A DNA stretch of 64,000 bases, from positions 1,782,643 through 1,846,642 of the forward strand of contig KK106982.1 of assembly GCA_000611775.1 (NCBI GenBank), read 5' to 3'. The DNA is from Umbilicaria muhlenbergii. Lineage: Eukaryota > Ascomycota > Lecanoromycetes > Umbilicariales > Umbilicariaceae. Under the pieces are notes generated by a model that was not told where the DNA came from, made no database searches, and saw only the letters and a program-made list of their open reading frames with translations. This document shows positions 20,977-32,677 of the stretch, piece after piece; position 1 is the first letter of the stretch, and each line of letters opens with the position of its first letter. Made by a program: the position numbers and the translations under genes.

Positions 20977-22091
20977 GAGAAATGCTACGAGGGGAACAGG
21001 AAACAAAGGAAAATCTTTGTTGCCATCTTTGACGAGCTCGCACGATTGTTGTACAGCCCGATGATGGGCTAGACCATCGAGGCTACACTGTACTCCAAAC
21101 CCGAGAACTCGGTAGGTGAGCTTGCCATAACACTCGTACGCTCACACTCTTAACGTTGGTTCTATCAGGCCCTTCAACAGCTCAACAGGTCGCGAACCCA
21201 ACGCTGGACCATCTCAGTTTGTGCAGAGCTTATACATCCATCGAGAGAGAATTCGAGAGATAGGAAGCGTCTTGGCTGCAGGCAGAAATGTCTCTCAAAG
21301 ATCAAGGTGACCAAAAACCCGGTCCAGGTTTTCAATTTTCACTGAACTTCCAAGTTAGCACAATTGATACGGTATTAGAAGGACGAGTTCTGCACGCCTA
21401 CGCAATAGCTACTTCAAATTTGGAAAAAGTAGAGGGAGGCACTCATTGAATTACCATTGACTTTGGTTCCCTGGCCATCACTATCAGTGTCCGTGGACTG
21501 CAAGGAGATCGCAAACGGCCTCGCGATCTTTCTCGGAGGATATCGGGTAATTTCTAGCCATAGCGACACACGACCAGGCCTGACTTTAACCCAAATCACA
21601 ATCAATTCTCTAAAAGTGTTTATGTACGAGTACAAGCCTTTCGCCGAGTGCGCCAGGGGCGGGAGGGCGCCATCGATGTGGGCTGGGAATAGCTTGTCCA
21701 TTGGTAAGCGAATCAGACGGTTTGACAGGCAATCGGTATCTTGGACATCCCCAAACATCCCGCTCGCAAATTATATGACCAATCCCAACCCCCGTACCGC
21801 AGATAAAGATGCGTCGCATCACTGCGCTGCAACGCCTAGATAAGCACTCGGTCACAGTGCTCGTACCTTGCCATACTAATGTACCCCTCTGGGGCTCCAT
21901 GTACAAAGACGGAAGGTGCATAATGCTCCTCTTGCTGGTGCGGGCGTCCGCCAGCGCCAGTGCCGCAATCTGGACCGGGTCGACTGCAGCCCTGGAGTTG
22001 GGGACATGATATAGCAATCTCGTCCGTTACTCTAGTCCTTGTCTCTCTCTTTTCCGTCTTTCATTCTGTTCCAGTGTCCCAATTGACCACC
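20977..22091. other. Intergenic, no gene supported
   Basis: Frames on both strands at 21414-22017 overlap one another and show no family features. Right end is the permease promoter and leader. Confidence 0.4.
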
Positions 22092-23838
22092 ATGGCGACC
22101 GAAAAGCAGGCTTTCGCCGACGAGACCAAGGAGGATGCGATCCTCGAGAAGCTGGGATACCAGCAAGAGCTAAAACGCTCGTTCGGCCTGCTGGGCATGA
22201 TCGGGTTCAGTTTCAGTATCGTGACGAGTTGGACGGCGCTGGGTGGGGTCTTGATTGTTGGAGTCGAGTCGGGAGGGCCTCCGGTCATGATCTATTCGTG
22301 GATTGGGGTCTCGATTTTTACGTTGGCGGTCGCCTACTCGATGGCGGAGATCTGCTCGGCGTACCCGGTTGCTGGTGGACAGTATTCTTGGGTGGCAGTG
22401 CTGGCGCCTCCGAATATGGCGAGGGGTTTGTCGTATGTTACAGGGTGGTTTATGCTTACTGGTAGGTTGGAGACGGTACCGCAGGGTCAAGGCATAATTG
22501 ATTGATGATGATTATAGGTATACTGGCTATGGGAGCTACCAACAACTTCATCGGAGCCAATTTCATCCTCGGCCAAGCCAACCTCGCATTCCCGTCATAT
22601 GTAATCGAGCGTTGGCACACCGTCCTGTTATCCTACCTCATAGCCCTCATGGCCACTGCCGTCAACATTTACGGGCCCCACCTGCTCGACCGCATATCCA
22701 AAGGAATCCTGATCTGGAACATCACCTCCTTCGTCGTCGTCGTCATCGTCATCCTTGCCACCAACCATCACAAGCAGCCCGCCAGCTTCGTCTTCCATGA
22801 TTTCCAGAACTTCACCGGTTTCGGCACCGCCTTCACCGCTATCCTGGGACTGCTGCAGAGCGCTTTCGGAATGTGCTGTTATGACGCGCCGGCGCATATG
22901 ACTGAGGAGATGAAGAATGCCTCGCGCGAAGCTCCGAAGGCTATTATTATGTCTGTGTATATTGGGGCGATTACGGGCTTTATCTTTTTGATTTCCATCT
23001 GCTTTTGCATCGGCGATATTACCTCGACCGCTCAGTCCACGACCGGGGTTCCACTAATTCAGATCTTCTACGACTCGACGGGTTCTGTGGTTGGAGCTTG
23101 TTTCCTCGCCTCACTTATCACCGTCATCGTTTTGGTGTGCGCCAACGCATTGCTGGCGGAGGGGTCGAGGAGCTTGTATGCGTTCGCCAGAGATAAGGGC
23201 TTGCCGTTTTCGAGCATCATCGCCAAGGTGGAGCCGAAGAGGCAGGTGCCTGTTTACGCGATATTATTGGCGTTGGCGGTACAGATGGCTTTGAACTCGA
23301 TCTACTTTGGGACTTTGACGGGCTTTAATACCGTCATTGCCATTGCTACCGAAGGCTTCTGTAAGTTCTTCTCTCAATTCAGCAGCACCAGCAACTTTAC
23401 GATGCGATTCACCTACTGACGCGACGATAAAACCCAGACCTCTCCTACGCCATGCCCCTCCTCGTCCGCATCATCGCGCGCTTCACCGGCCATGCCAAGG
23501 TGCTCCCAGGCCCGTACACGCTCGGTCGGTATGGCATCGTGCTCAATATCATTGGTCTCGTCTTTCTGCTTTTCACATCCATCACTTTCAATTTCCCCAC
23601 CGTTAATCCGGTCGATTATAATAATATGAATTATACGAGCGCGGCGATTGGAGTGATTGGATTGATTAGTATTGTCACTTGGTTGACGACGGGGAGGAAG
23701 CATTTTACGGGGCCGGGGACGGGGGTTAGTATTGTGGGGAGGGGGGTTGGGGGGGAGGATGGGAGTGATGGGGTGGCTGTCGGGGCTGTGGGGAGGGGTG
23801 AGAAGGGAGCCGAGGGATTCGATATGAAAGATCTTTGA
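22092..23838 (+). CDS. Amino acid/choline-type permease (APC superfamily)
   Basis: Plasma-membrane transporter for amino acids, GABA or choline. Exons 22092-22461, 22518-23360, 23438-23838 (introns 56 and 77 bp) join in frame to 537 residues, with about 12 hydrophobic segments. The start ELKRSFGLLGMIGFSFSIVTSWTAL is the TM1 signature of the fungal GABA/choline branch; YPVAGGQYSWVAVLAP and the EEMKNASREAPKAII loop are also typical of this branch (Uga4/Hnm1-like). The C-terminal tail is Gly-rich. Substrate cannot be told. Each exon runs from C-rich to G-rich on the coding strand. It is convergent with the kinase-like gene downstream. Confidence 0.9.
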
Positions 23839-24122
23839 TGCTGAGGGTTTAGAGAGTCTATATATCTGTATATTGACCCAGAACCTACCACGTTGTATCA
23901 AACTGTTGCTTACAAACCACACCAAATCTTCTGTTGCTCCTAAGCCCATCCCAAAGGATTCTCATGAACCAATTTTGGGTATGCAGTTACAATTCTAATT
24001 TTCAAAGCGCTAATCTGCCGACTCCGTTATCCGACTCCATCCTTATATCCGTTTTCTTCCATCTCCAGCAACCCTCTTGCGGCATGTACTTCCTAACACA
24101 ATTCCACCCTCTTAACACAATC

Positions 24123-24953
24123 TCAAGACCCCAAACCCAGCATGCACGCCTCGACAATCCCCCTCACCTCCTGATACACCTCCTCCTTCGCCCGCCGACA
24201 ATCCACCTATTCCACATCAGCGACCTTCAAACCAAAAAGCTCAATTGACACCTCACCTTCACCAGTCGCCCCCGCTCCTCAAACATCCCAATAACCGGCC
24301 CACTCAACCCCTCAAACCGCTCACTCCGCCGCCGAAAATCCTTCGCATTATCTTCCGCCCTCCCAGACACCTGTCCCCTCCCCACGACCCGCTCGCGCCT
24401 CGTGTGCTCGGGGGCTTCGAACAGCAACATCAGCAGACCCGGGCCAACCTGTAGCATACACATGTCAATCAACACCATCTACCCCTCGTTCTCGTCTCGA
24501 TCTTGTCTCGTTCTCGTCTCACTCCCACTCAGCTCGGCCACGAACCTTCCTCTCGAACTCCTCCGCCTGGCCCACAGACCGCGGAAACCCATCGAGAACA
24601 AACCGCCGTTGCCCCTGCGCGCAGCACCACTCGATGTGCTCTTTAAGCAGCTGCACGGACAGGTCGTCGGGCGCTAGATTACCCGGACGGTCTGGGTTAT
24701 TGGGCAGGTGGGCGAGGCAGGAGTTGGGACGGGCTCGTTCGGCGCGTTGGAGGTCGCCGAAGGAGATGTGCGTTAGGGAGAGGTCGAGGGCGAGGTGGGC
24801 GCATTGGGTGCCTTTGCCTGCGCCGGGGGGGCCTGCCAGAGGGGGGTTAGTGGAGGGGGGTCTGGGGTTTTGGGGGGTTGGAAGGGGGGGGTTACCGATT
24901 ACGAAGATGAATTTGGGGGCATCGGGTTGTGGGGGGGCGGGATTGGGTTCCAT
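24123..24953 (-). CDS. UMP/CMP-kinase-like (adenylate kinase family) protein
   Basis: Nucleoside monophosphate kinase fold: transfers phosphate from ATP to an NMP. Exons on the minus strand: 24896-24953, 24546-24832, 24257-24448, 24123-24206; introns 63, 97 and 50 bp; 206 residues. P-loop GPPGAGKGTQC is split by intron 1. Then SFGDLQRAE in place of the usual SAGDLLR, FVLDGFPRS (NMP core), FEAPEH, and GRGQVSGRAEDN (lid: TSGRxDDN-like). The lid is short, as in UMP/CMP kinases and short adenylate kinases. Differences from the norm in the NMP-binding region suggest a changed substrate or a weakly active enzyme; inference only. An upstream Met frame at 25072 leads into a different frame, so I start at 24953. 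Confidence 0.83.
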
Positions 24954-27091
24954 TGCTGGGTTGGACTGCTGGGTAGGTGGAAGCCTTGGGGGTGCTGGCA
25001 GGCTTCGGGAGTAGAGATTGTGGGGTTGGAGGAAGATGGTGAGATGGGTTTGAGGGCGTCATTGGAGGAGGCCATTGTCGGTATTTATGCTTGGGGCGGT
25101 CTTCTTCTTACTCGGTCGTGGAACAGAGAGGATGCAATGGTATGTTCTTGACCATATGTGCGTGTTCGAGTTCGAGGTCCGAGAGTTGTTGTCTCAGTTT
25201 GTGGTGTCTTGCTTTCTTTGTCTGACGTATCAGGAAACAATGCAACGCGGAACAAGGTAGAATGTAAAGATGTTGGTTTGAAATTGTCTCCCCCCAGGTA
25301 ATCGAGGATGGCTTTCAAGCAAAGGCCCAACTGAGACAAATGTCACGACGGTGTTCCATTCTTGGCCACGTCTTTGGCGTTGAGAGCAGAAAAGAAAGAT
25401 TCTGGGACCTCATCCGGAAGACGGCAGTAACAGCTAAGGAGATAGCACAGTACCTACGATTGTAGCAGGCACCAGACTCTATGTCTAACAAACAACATGT
25501 AAGACAGATCGCAAAAGCTCGATCTGACCTGAAGCGGAAGCAGAACTCAGCAGAACTTGACAAAACCGACACTCAAGCCAGTTGGAAAGCAGCTGAAAGC
25601 CATAGACGCAAGGGTTCTGCGCGGGCGAAGAAAAGAGAAGGAAATTCCATTCCCCGACTCCATGCGATTGCACCACTGCAGTATGGCATGGAGCTGCTGA
25701 CGTGGAAGCTCTAGGGCTCGCCTCCAGTAGATCAGCTTGAGATAACCACTCTGAATCCAACAGGGGTATGTATGTAAGCCCATGAAGGTTATCGGTTGCG
25801 TAGCACGATCAACAGGGCATTCGCAGGCAATATGGATTCTGAAAATCTATATAGTATTACAATAAGAAAAAAAAGGGTCCAGCGGGAAAACGCGGAAGCG
25901 ATTGGCTGAGAATGAGCCTTGGCCGTGTCTCAATGATTTCAACCTTTGTAGCCTGACGCGTCCGTACACATCACTGTAATGCTACTGAAAATCACTGAAC
26001 AGGCCTGAACATGGCCTCATCTATATAGTGTTTTGGCGTTGTTGCATGATTCTAATCGACTACACGTAGGGGCCTCAAAATCTGATCTCTTCACAAAGAA
26101 ACACTTCACATTGCGTCTGCAGAGTTCCGAATCAGGCCGGAGGCCGAAGGTCGTTGGCCCTGAGGAACTCCCAGTACTCAGATTGACCTGATGTTTTCAC
26201 TGAGAGGGAGGTTCCGGGGGTCTCCCCAGAAAATCTGAATTCTCAACGGGAAACTCACTCATAGTATCACTCAAGCCAAAACCAGGCAAAAGGCAATCGC
26301 GGCCAGTGCGAGGTAGCTGTCTTGTAATACTATGCAAACACCATATCATGAAAAGCAGACAACATCCCCCGGATGTTATTAAATGTGATCCGCAAGCGTC
26401 TGCCAGTTGGTACTAAGAAATACGCTACAGGCTGCAGATTTCAGCATTGCCTGCTCAGGGAGCTAGGGCGCCTCGCTGTCGAGGTGGCAGTACTACTAAG
26501 GTAGTCAATACAGATGATATGAGCGTACTAATTCTACCGCGTAACGATAGCTGCAATGATAACCGATACGCACTGTTAAAGCAGTATGGAATCGGTATGT
26601 CGTCCTCTCTCTCACTTCAGAAAGGCTGATTGATACATCGCACCGTCGGCAGAGAAGCAGGAAGTGGATACCTTACTCACCCCGACTTCAGGCTAAAACT
26701 ACCTTGGAAATGCACGTGATTAGCCGAGCTTTTCTCGCTTACCTATGTACGACATTCAGCCCTATCCGACTTTGTGTGCAGACGGCATTGCACGATTACA
26801 ACCCAGTATTTACGAGGGTAGTGGTGTTGGAGCGGGACGTCACGTTGCTGTGGTTTTATCTTCTGTTCGCTATGTGTCAAGATGGGGGCTATAATCTTGT
26901 GCTGCTGACGCCACGATGATTCCGCTGGAAAGCAACGCTGGCTCTCAAGTAGCTTTTTCTCTAAAAGATTGAAACATAGGGCAAATTCGTTTTTCAGCTT
27001 GGCTCCATCGCCTCCTGCAGACGTTCACCTTTCCCCATTGGGTTCTGTTTCATAGCCGACTATCATTCATACCTATTAGCTGCAGCTAACC
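24954..27091. other. Intergenic 2.1 kb, no gene supported
   Basis: No exon chain found. A 78-codon plus frame at 25481-25714 is Lys/Arg-rich but isolated. Two-thirds of the region is AT-neutral, without repeats that I can see. Confidence 0.4.
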
Positions 27092-28607
27092 CTACGTCGT
27101 GAACGCTTGATATTGCCCATCAGTCAGCGGCCGACTAGCCTGAACAAACCGCCCGACCAGCCGCGCCACTTCCAGCGGCCGATCCTCCATCGGATAATGA
27201 CCCGCACGCTCAATCCACTGCCCGCCCAGCGCATGTAATTGCAGACTCGGCTCAATCGTATGCACCAAAACATCCTTAAAATCCACCAACAGCGGATCAT
27301 TATGCCCGAACGCCACCATCACCTGCGGCCGCATCTCATCCTGCAAGTTTTCAGATGACTCTGCCCAAAAAGATCGGACGAATCGGTTGCGTTCCGCGAG
27401 TCGGGCTTGCGCGGTTATGTTCGTGAAAGTTTGGGGGTCGAGGAGGCCTTCGACCATTCGCCATAGATAATGATCTCGGAGTGATAGCGCAAAGTCGGGG
27501 ATACCGGGCACGATATGGGCGAATCTGCTCACACTTGCCTTTGTTGCTGGTCCAGCTGTGAAGGGCGCACAGTAGCCGTCCATGATTCTCGAGGTCGTCT
27601 GGGGGGACATGTAGCGCATCACGGCCGACTCGGGGAGGTAGCCATCGAAGATGCCGGTGCTGAAGAACCAGATGAGGTAGAGCATATAAGAATGGATGGT
27701 GATGTCGGTTGGGCGGGGTGGGAAGAATGTGTTGAGGAGGAAGACGCTCGTGCAGATTCCTGGCGTCAGGTCTGGTAACGTGGAGAGTGCAACACATCTG
27801 TTTCACTCAGCGTTGTTAGCCAATTCCCCCTCTGTGCACCCTCTGCCACGTTGGTGTACTTACCCTCCCCAGTCGTGTGCGACAATGCAGCAATTCGTGA
27901 TGTTGAATTCCGCCAACAAAGCCCGTAATGTACGCATGTGAAGCTCGAATGAGATCATGGACGGCTGGGATGGTTTATCGCTAAGTCCATGGCCAATCCA
28001 ATCGAGAGCATACACCTCATGGCCTTGCTGCGTGAGGTGCGGGATTACCTGCAAACAGGAGTCAGTTTCGTGGCTTCCGTGGGTCCCAGATGGCAGCTGG
28101 AACACTCACATTCCTCCACATGAAAGACCAGCTCGGATTTCCGTGCAGAAGCACAACGGTCCGCCCTGTGGTCTTCTCCGGCTTCTCATGGACAACACCC
28201 ACATTTGCACCGCAAACAGAGAATCTCTCGGTATTTGGCGACCAATGCGCTTCACGAAGACATCTCCTCACATCGGTCCGGAAGATTTGTCCCTCGTGGA
28301 AGAGGACGCAACTTCCATCGTACTGCCTGCGCGCCAAGTCTTCTTCCCGCGCTCTTTGCTGATCAGACTCCTTGACCAGCTGTTCCCGGCCGCTCGGTGT
28401 TAGCAAAAGTTGGCAGCTGTTAAAGATACTTGGCAGTGCCTCGACGGTTTTGACGAGTATATATGCTGGGAGTAGGTAGATCAGGGCAATCGTCATGCGC
28501 ACAGTGGTAGAGGAGAGGATGAGAACGCATAATCGGAATACAGGGCGCAGGACGATGTCTCGGTATGATTGAGGCGTATGTGTTGAGGCACCCGTATGCT
28601 TGGTCAT
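27092..28607 (-). CDS. Alpha/beta hydrolase, haloalkane-dehalogenase/epoxide-hydrolase-like, membrane-anchored
   Basis: Exons on the minus strand 28110-28607, 27864-28048, 27092-27797 (introns 61 and 66 bp), 462 residues. Hydrolase motifs in order: HGNPSWSFMWR (oxyanion loop), DWIGHGLSDKP, VAHDWGG (nucleophile Asp), GHNDPLLVDF (region of the acid), and AGHYPMEDRP (catalytic His). The Trp after the nucleophile and the HGNP motif fit haloalkane dehalogenases as well as epoxide hydrolases. A hydrophobic segment near residues 25-60 (MTIALIYLLPAYILVKTVEAL) suggests a membrane anchor that soluble bacterial dehalogenases lack. Start chosen at MTKHTG; another in-frame Met lies at 28631. Substrate unknown; lipid epoxides are a reasonable guess. 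Confidence 0.85.
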
Positions 28608-29245
28608 TGTGTCCAAAACCGTACAGCACAAGAGAAGAAGGTTGGTTTCGAATCATGGGTGCAGGCTGAATGCTCCCAATGTTTGATGACTTTGAGATGG
28701 CATGTGAATTGACGACGTCATTGTTGACGCGACGCCGCTGGATAGGATTTTGGACGGCAATATCCATGACGCTTGTAGGCCTGCAGGTGGAGACTGGGAA
28801 AAAGTTGTCGATGATGATCTTCCGTTCTGGCGATCTTCATATGCAAACAGCGGCCAATATCAACCACATCAATATTAGTGCATTGGCCACAATACTCGGC
28901 TGAGGCCTGTTGTCCGCTTGCAGAACACGGGTTCCCAGCCGAGCCAGCCTTATTGAATGCCAAGCTTTGTAGCGGGGGCGTGGCTCCCCTGCCAATGGAG
29001 TAATCGAACTAATGATGAGATCAACAACAATTGCCATTGTAAAGACAACACACCCACCATCGACAACGACAGCGACTCGAAACACACACGACGCGGACGC
29101 TCGCGCTTGTTACGTACCATGCGACCGTCAAGAGGAGGAGTCTAGCGCAAGCGGGATACTTCCCAGGATTCTACACGACCACCCCCATCGAGTCTCGACG
29201 ACAACAGCACCGAAAGACTCGGACATCTGCGACATCAACTGACGC
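28608..29245. promoter_or_regulatory. Divergent upstream region, hydrolase / NudE
   Basis: Promoters of both genes lie here, and probably the first NudE exon, which I could not place. A frame with FYTTTPIESRRQQHRK at 29160-29250 reads like protein but does not join the NudE frame without an unseen intron. Confidence 0.4.
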
Positions 29246-31743
29246 AGTTTCACCGACACCACGGCTTCCAGTCCTTCCAGTCCCGAGCGTCGGAGGCTGT
29301 TTGATCACAAGCATCAACAGCCTCCGACCTCACCCTCCTTCGCACACAGTCCACTTAGCCATATCGCTGCCTTTGGGCGCCTTCCACCGACCCTGGGGTC
29401 AGTCGAAGAACCTCCATCCTCGCCAGCAGCCCCAAATGCATTCACATCAACCGAAGATGCGCTAGCGTACTACAAGTCACAATACGAGCTGCTAGAGGCC
29501 GAACTTGCCGACTTCCAAGCCTCAAGTCGAGAGCTAGAGGCTGAGTTGGAGAAGGACGTGGAGGCTTCAGAGAAAAGGGAGAGACAGCTCCAGGAAAAGG
29601 TCGAAAGCCTTGGGTTTGAAGTAGACGAATGGAAGGTGTGTTCAACTAGTCTGCTATAGTGGAGATAGAATCTGGCGTATGATCTTTGATGCTAATAGTT
29701 CCCAAATAGTCGAAATACAAGCAATCCAAGGCAGAAGCGAATTCGGCTCAGAATACGCTCCAGAAAGAGATTACTACCTTACGGGATACCAACAGGACAA
29801 TACAGCTGAAGCTTCGTGATATTGAAGTGGCGAACGATGATTTCGAGCGACAAGCTAGGAATACGACTTCGTCGCTGGAAGATCTGGAATCAAAGTACAA
29901 CGTCGCCATCGAGCGTGCGGTCATGCTGGAGGAGGAAATCAAATTGGGTGAGCAGGAGAGGGAGGCTCTAAGGATCGAGACGCAGCGACTGCGCGACGAG
30001 CTATCCGATCTCAAGGTGGAAGCAGAGATTATGCAGGACAAGCTACACCACGCCGGAGCAGGGTCGAAGCGCCAAGTCAGAAAACCTACAGTTCTTGGCC
30101 CAGGTATCCCCCGACCGCAATCGCCTGTTTCGGAAAATTCAGCCGGAACGACCACGTCCTCTCCCGTTCTCGCTACGCCTCCGACCAAGTCAGCGTCTTC
30201 GTCAACCTCAGATGCGCCAACACCACCATCGCCTCCTATTTCTAATTCCTCCATCCCTGCGAGCTCGAAGAATACAGCTCTACCTCAACCGAAATCACGC
30301 TTGTCCATCTCAGACTCGAACTCCACACCACGACCTTCGCACTACGCCTCGCGGCCTCCGCGTCATTCTCGAGGCCCCTCGATACCGGTCAGCAACGGCG
30401 GATTAACCCCATCCATTCCCAGGCGGACTACGATCAACCGGCCCGATGGGCCACAACAGCAATCCCTCGGCCTCCCACATTCCGGCTCTCTCCATCAAAT
30501 CCGCGGTCTAATCGGCAAGATGAAAAACCTCGAACAACGCGTGCACTCCGCGCGGTCCAAGCTCCCCGGCCCAACAATGACACCCCCAGGCGCCTCACCC
30601 CGCAGCGGTTCCTCCTTGGGGCAATCTCACATCCCTGCGTCGGTGACAGTGCGCAGCCATAAGAAGCGCACCGGCGACAGCAACATCAATGGTTCCCTCT
30701 TCAAAGAGTCTGGCACTGAGTCAACACTGATGAGTAAGCGGAACTTTAGCCGCCTCTCCTTCGGCCCTTCGACAGCAACACCCACTCGCGACAACAGGCC
30801 CGAGAACACCAACAACAGCACGCACGCCAGCAGACCCAGCTCTCGAGCCAGCCTCTCCAGTCGAAGCTCTATCTCCCAGCTAACAGGCGCGTACGCCCCC
30901 ACCGCCTCCTCCAACAACCGGCCCAGCAGTCGCCAGGGCCAAGCCACGGCATCATCGGCCAACAACCGACCCAGCAGCCGTCAAGGCTTCACCACGGCCC
31001 CGACTTCCACCACCCGCTCAAGCAGTCGTCAAGGCTATCCTCCCGTCTCCTTCAACAACCGACCCAGCAGTCGCCAAAGCTACTCGGAAGCCCCCACATC
31101 CACCACCCGACCCAGCAGTCGTCAAGACCACTCCACCGCCGCCCCCACATCCACCACCCGCCCCCCCAGCCGCCAAGGCTACCCCCTCGTCGCCTCCTCC
31201 GTCAACCGCCCACCCAGTCGCCAAGACCACCCCTCCGCAGCCCCCACATCCACCACCCGCTCCCCCAGCCGCCAAGCCCGCCCNNNNNNNNNNNNNNNNN
31301 NNNNNNNNNNNNNNNNNNNNNNNNNNNNNNNNNNNNNNNNNNNNNNNNNNNNNNNNNNNNNNNNNNNNNNNNNNNNNNNNNNNNNNNNNNNNNNNNNNNN
31401 NNNNNNNNNNNNNNNNNNNNNNNNNNNNNNNNNNNNNNNNNNNNNNNNNNNNNNNNNNNNNNNNNNNNNNNNNNNNNNNNNNNNNNNNNNNNNNNNNNNN
31501 NNNNNNNNNNNNNNNNNNNNNNNNNNNNNNNNNNNNNNNNNNNGGGGTGGAGGGAGGGGGGTAGAGGGGAGTGCGATTCCGACGCTGAAGGGGGCGGGGA
31601 GGAGGGGGAGTGGTGTGGGAATGGGGTTAGGGGCTGGGGTAGGGAGGAGGGTTAGTGCGGCGATGGGACCGCCGGAGTGGAGGGGGGGTGGAGGTGGGAG
31701 GAAGGGGGTGGGTGGTGGGGGTGGGGTTGGGGAGAGTTATTAA
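29246..31743 (+). CDS. nudE: NudE-type dynein regulator (coiled coil), partial by assembly gap
   Basis: NudE binds LIS1/NudF and dynein and is needed for nuclear migration in hyphae. Coding is clear from about 29246 to 29635, then after a 74-bp intron (29636-29709) to 31743. The coiled coil ([20 protein letters not shown], then [18 protein letters not shown] and MQDKL) is the conserved NudE N-domain. The C-terminal half is Ser/Pro/Arg-rich. From about 30900 it holds repeated RPSSRQ-type units, up to the gap at 31284-31543; after the gap the frame is Gly-rich and ends at 31743. The first exon with the start codon is not resolved, and gap length may be arbitrary, so continuity across it is assumed. 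Confidence 0.82.
30900..31283 (+). repeat. Coding minisatellite in NudE (RPSSRQ-type units of ~16-18 codons)
   Basis: Eight or nine units, each with (N/T)RPSSRQ or RPPSRQ followed by about 10 variable residues, often APTSTT or SSVN. The array runs straight into the assembly gap, which suggests it was too repetitive to assemble. Confidence 0.8.
31284..31543. other. Assembly gap (260 N)
   Basis: Run of N. It lies at the border between C-rich coding strand on the left and G-rich on the right. Confidence 1.
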
Positions 31744-32677
31744 GAGGGTTATTTGGGTTTTCGGGCGGTACCAGCTGGCTGGGTGTTTGGCTTGGGGTTT
31801 GAGGAGTGCGGTTGCGAGGGTATGTTGAATGGATTTTTCTTGATTTGCAGAGGAGCTAGTTGGTGGTAGGGTAGGGTAGGGTAGGGGTTGAGCCGGTTTG
31901 TATATATTGCTTGGTGGTCTTACCGCAGATTTATTTACAGATTATGAGGTTGATTCGAGGGCTTGGGTTTTCCACTGTGTAGGTTTTATAACCGCCCTAC
32001 TTTGCCCACTGTTCGCTGATGCTTTCCGCACGGGGTGAGCTCTCCGCTGTTGTTTTGTCTTTCTGTCGTTTGGTGTGTTGAGCTGTCGTCATCCTATCTA
32101 TCATCGAACGCCATTCTTGCTCTTACTCCGCCCATAAGATGTTAGTTACCGCAAGAGATGAATACTCTCTTTCAGCTCAGCTTTTAAACTCGATCTCATG
32201 ATTCGTTAACAGATACTATAGATGCCGCCGAACTCCAATATATTCCACTAGAAATGAAAATCTATGGACGCACTAACTCTGAAAAGGAAACTCGTGAAGC
32301 TGAATAGAAGCCAGACGCGCATTCTCTGTACCCACTTGAGCCTTGTTTGATCTGTCCGACGCAGTGGAGGCGGTGTGGGGTTGCTAGATTGGGCTTCTGG
32401 CGGGCGATTTGCTTGGTTGAAGCGACAACGCTGGGATTCTGGTTTGAAAATGGATGCTCGGTGTGCTACATGGAATCCTCGACTTGGTCGGTGCGGTGCC
32501 TCCTGAGCGTGATGGGGGCGTTGTCTGTGAGGAAGGGGTTGGTGTGTCTAGTTTAGGCGGGATATGATATGATGACAGGCGAATTGAAACGACGTACCCA
32601 TTGCGATTCGGCAAGACTTAAGGGCGGAGTGTTGACAGATTCAGAGGCGTCCTGGAATCAATGGGAAGAAAGAGGTC
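31744..32677. other. Intergenic between NudE and NLR, convergent 3' ends
   Basis: Starts G-rich with a short TAGGG pentamer run near 31866-31887. No gene seen; the frame at 32347-32556 has no support. Confidence 0.45.

Noticed and set aside
21414-22017. Overlapping frames upstream of the permease
   Set aside because: Several frames on both strands of similar size, none with codon bias or motif; likely promoter DNA.
25481-25714. 78-codon Lys/Arg-rich plus-strand frame
   Set aside because: Isolated, no homology I recognise, overlapping minus frames of similar length.
31866-31887. TAGGG run resembling telomere repeat
   Set aside because: The unit is the pentamer TAGGG, only about four copies, not the TTAGGG hexamer; no other telomeric sign.
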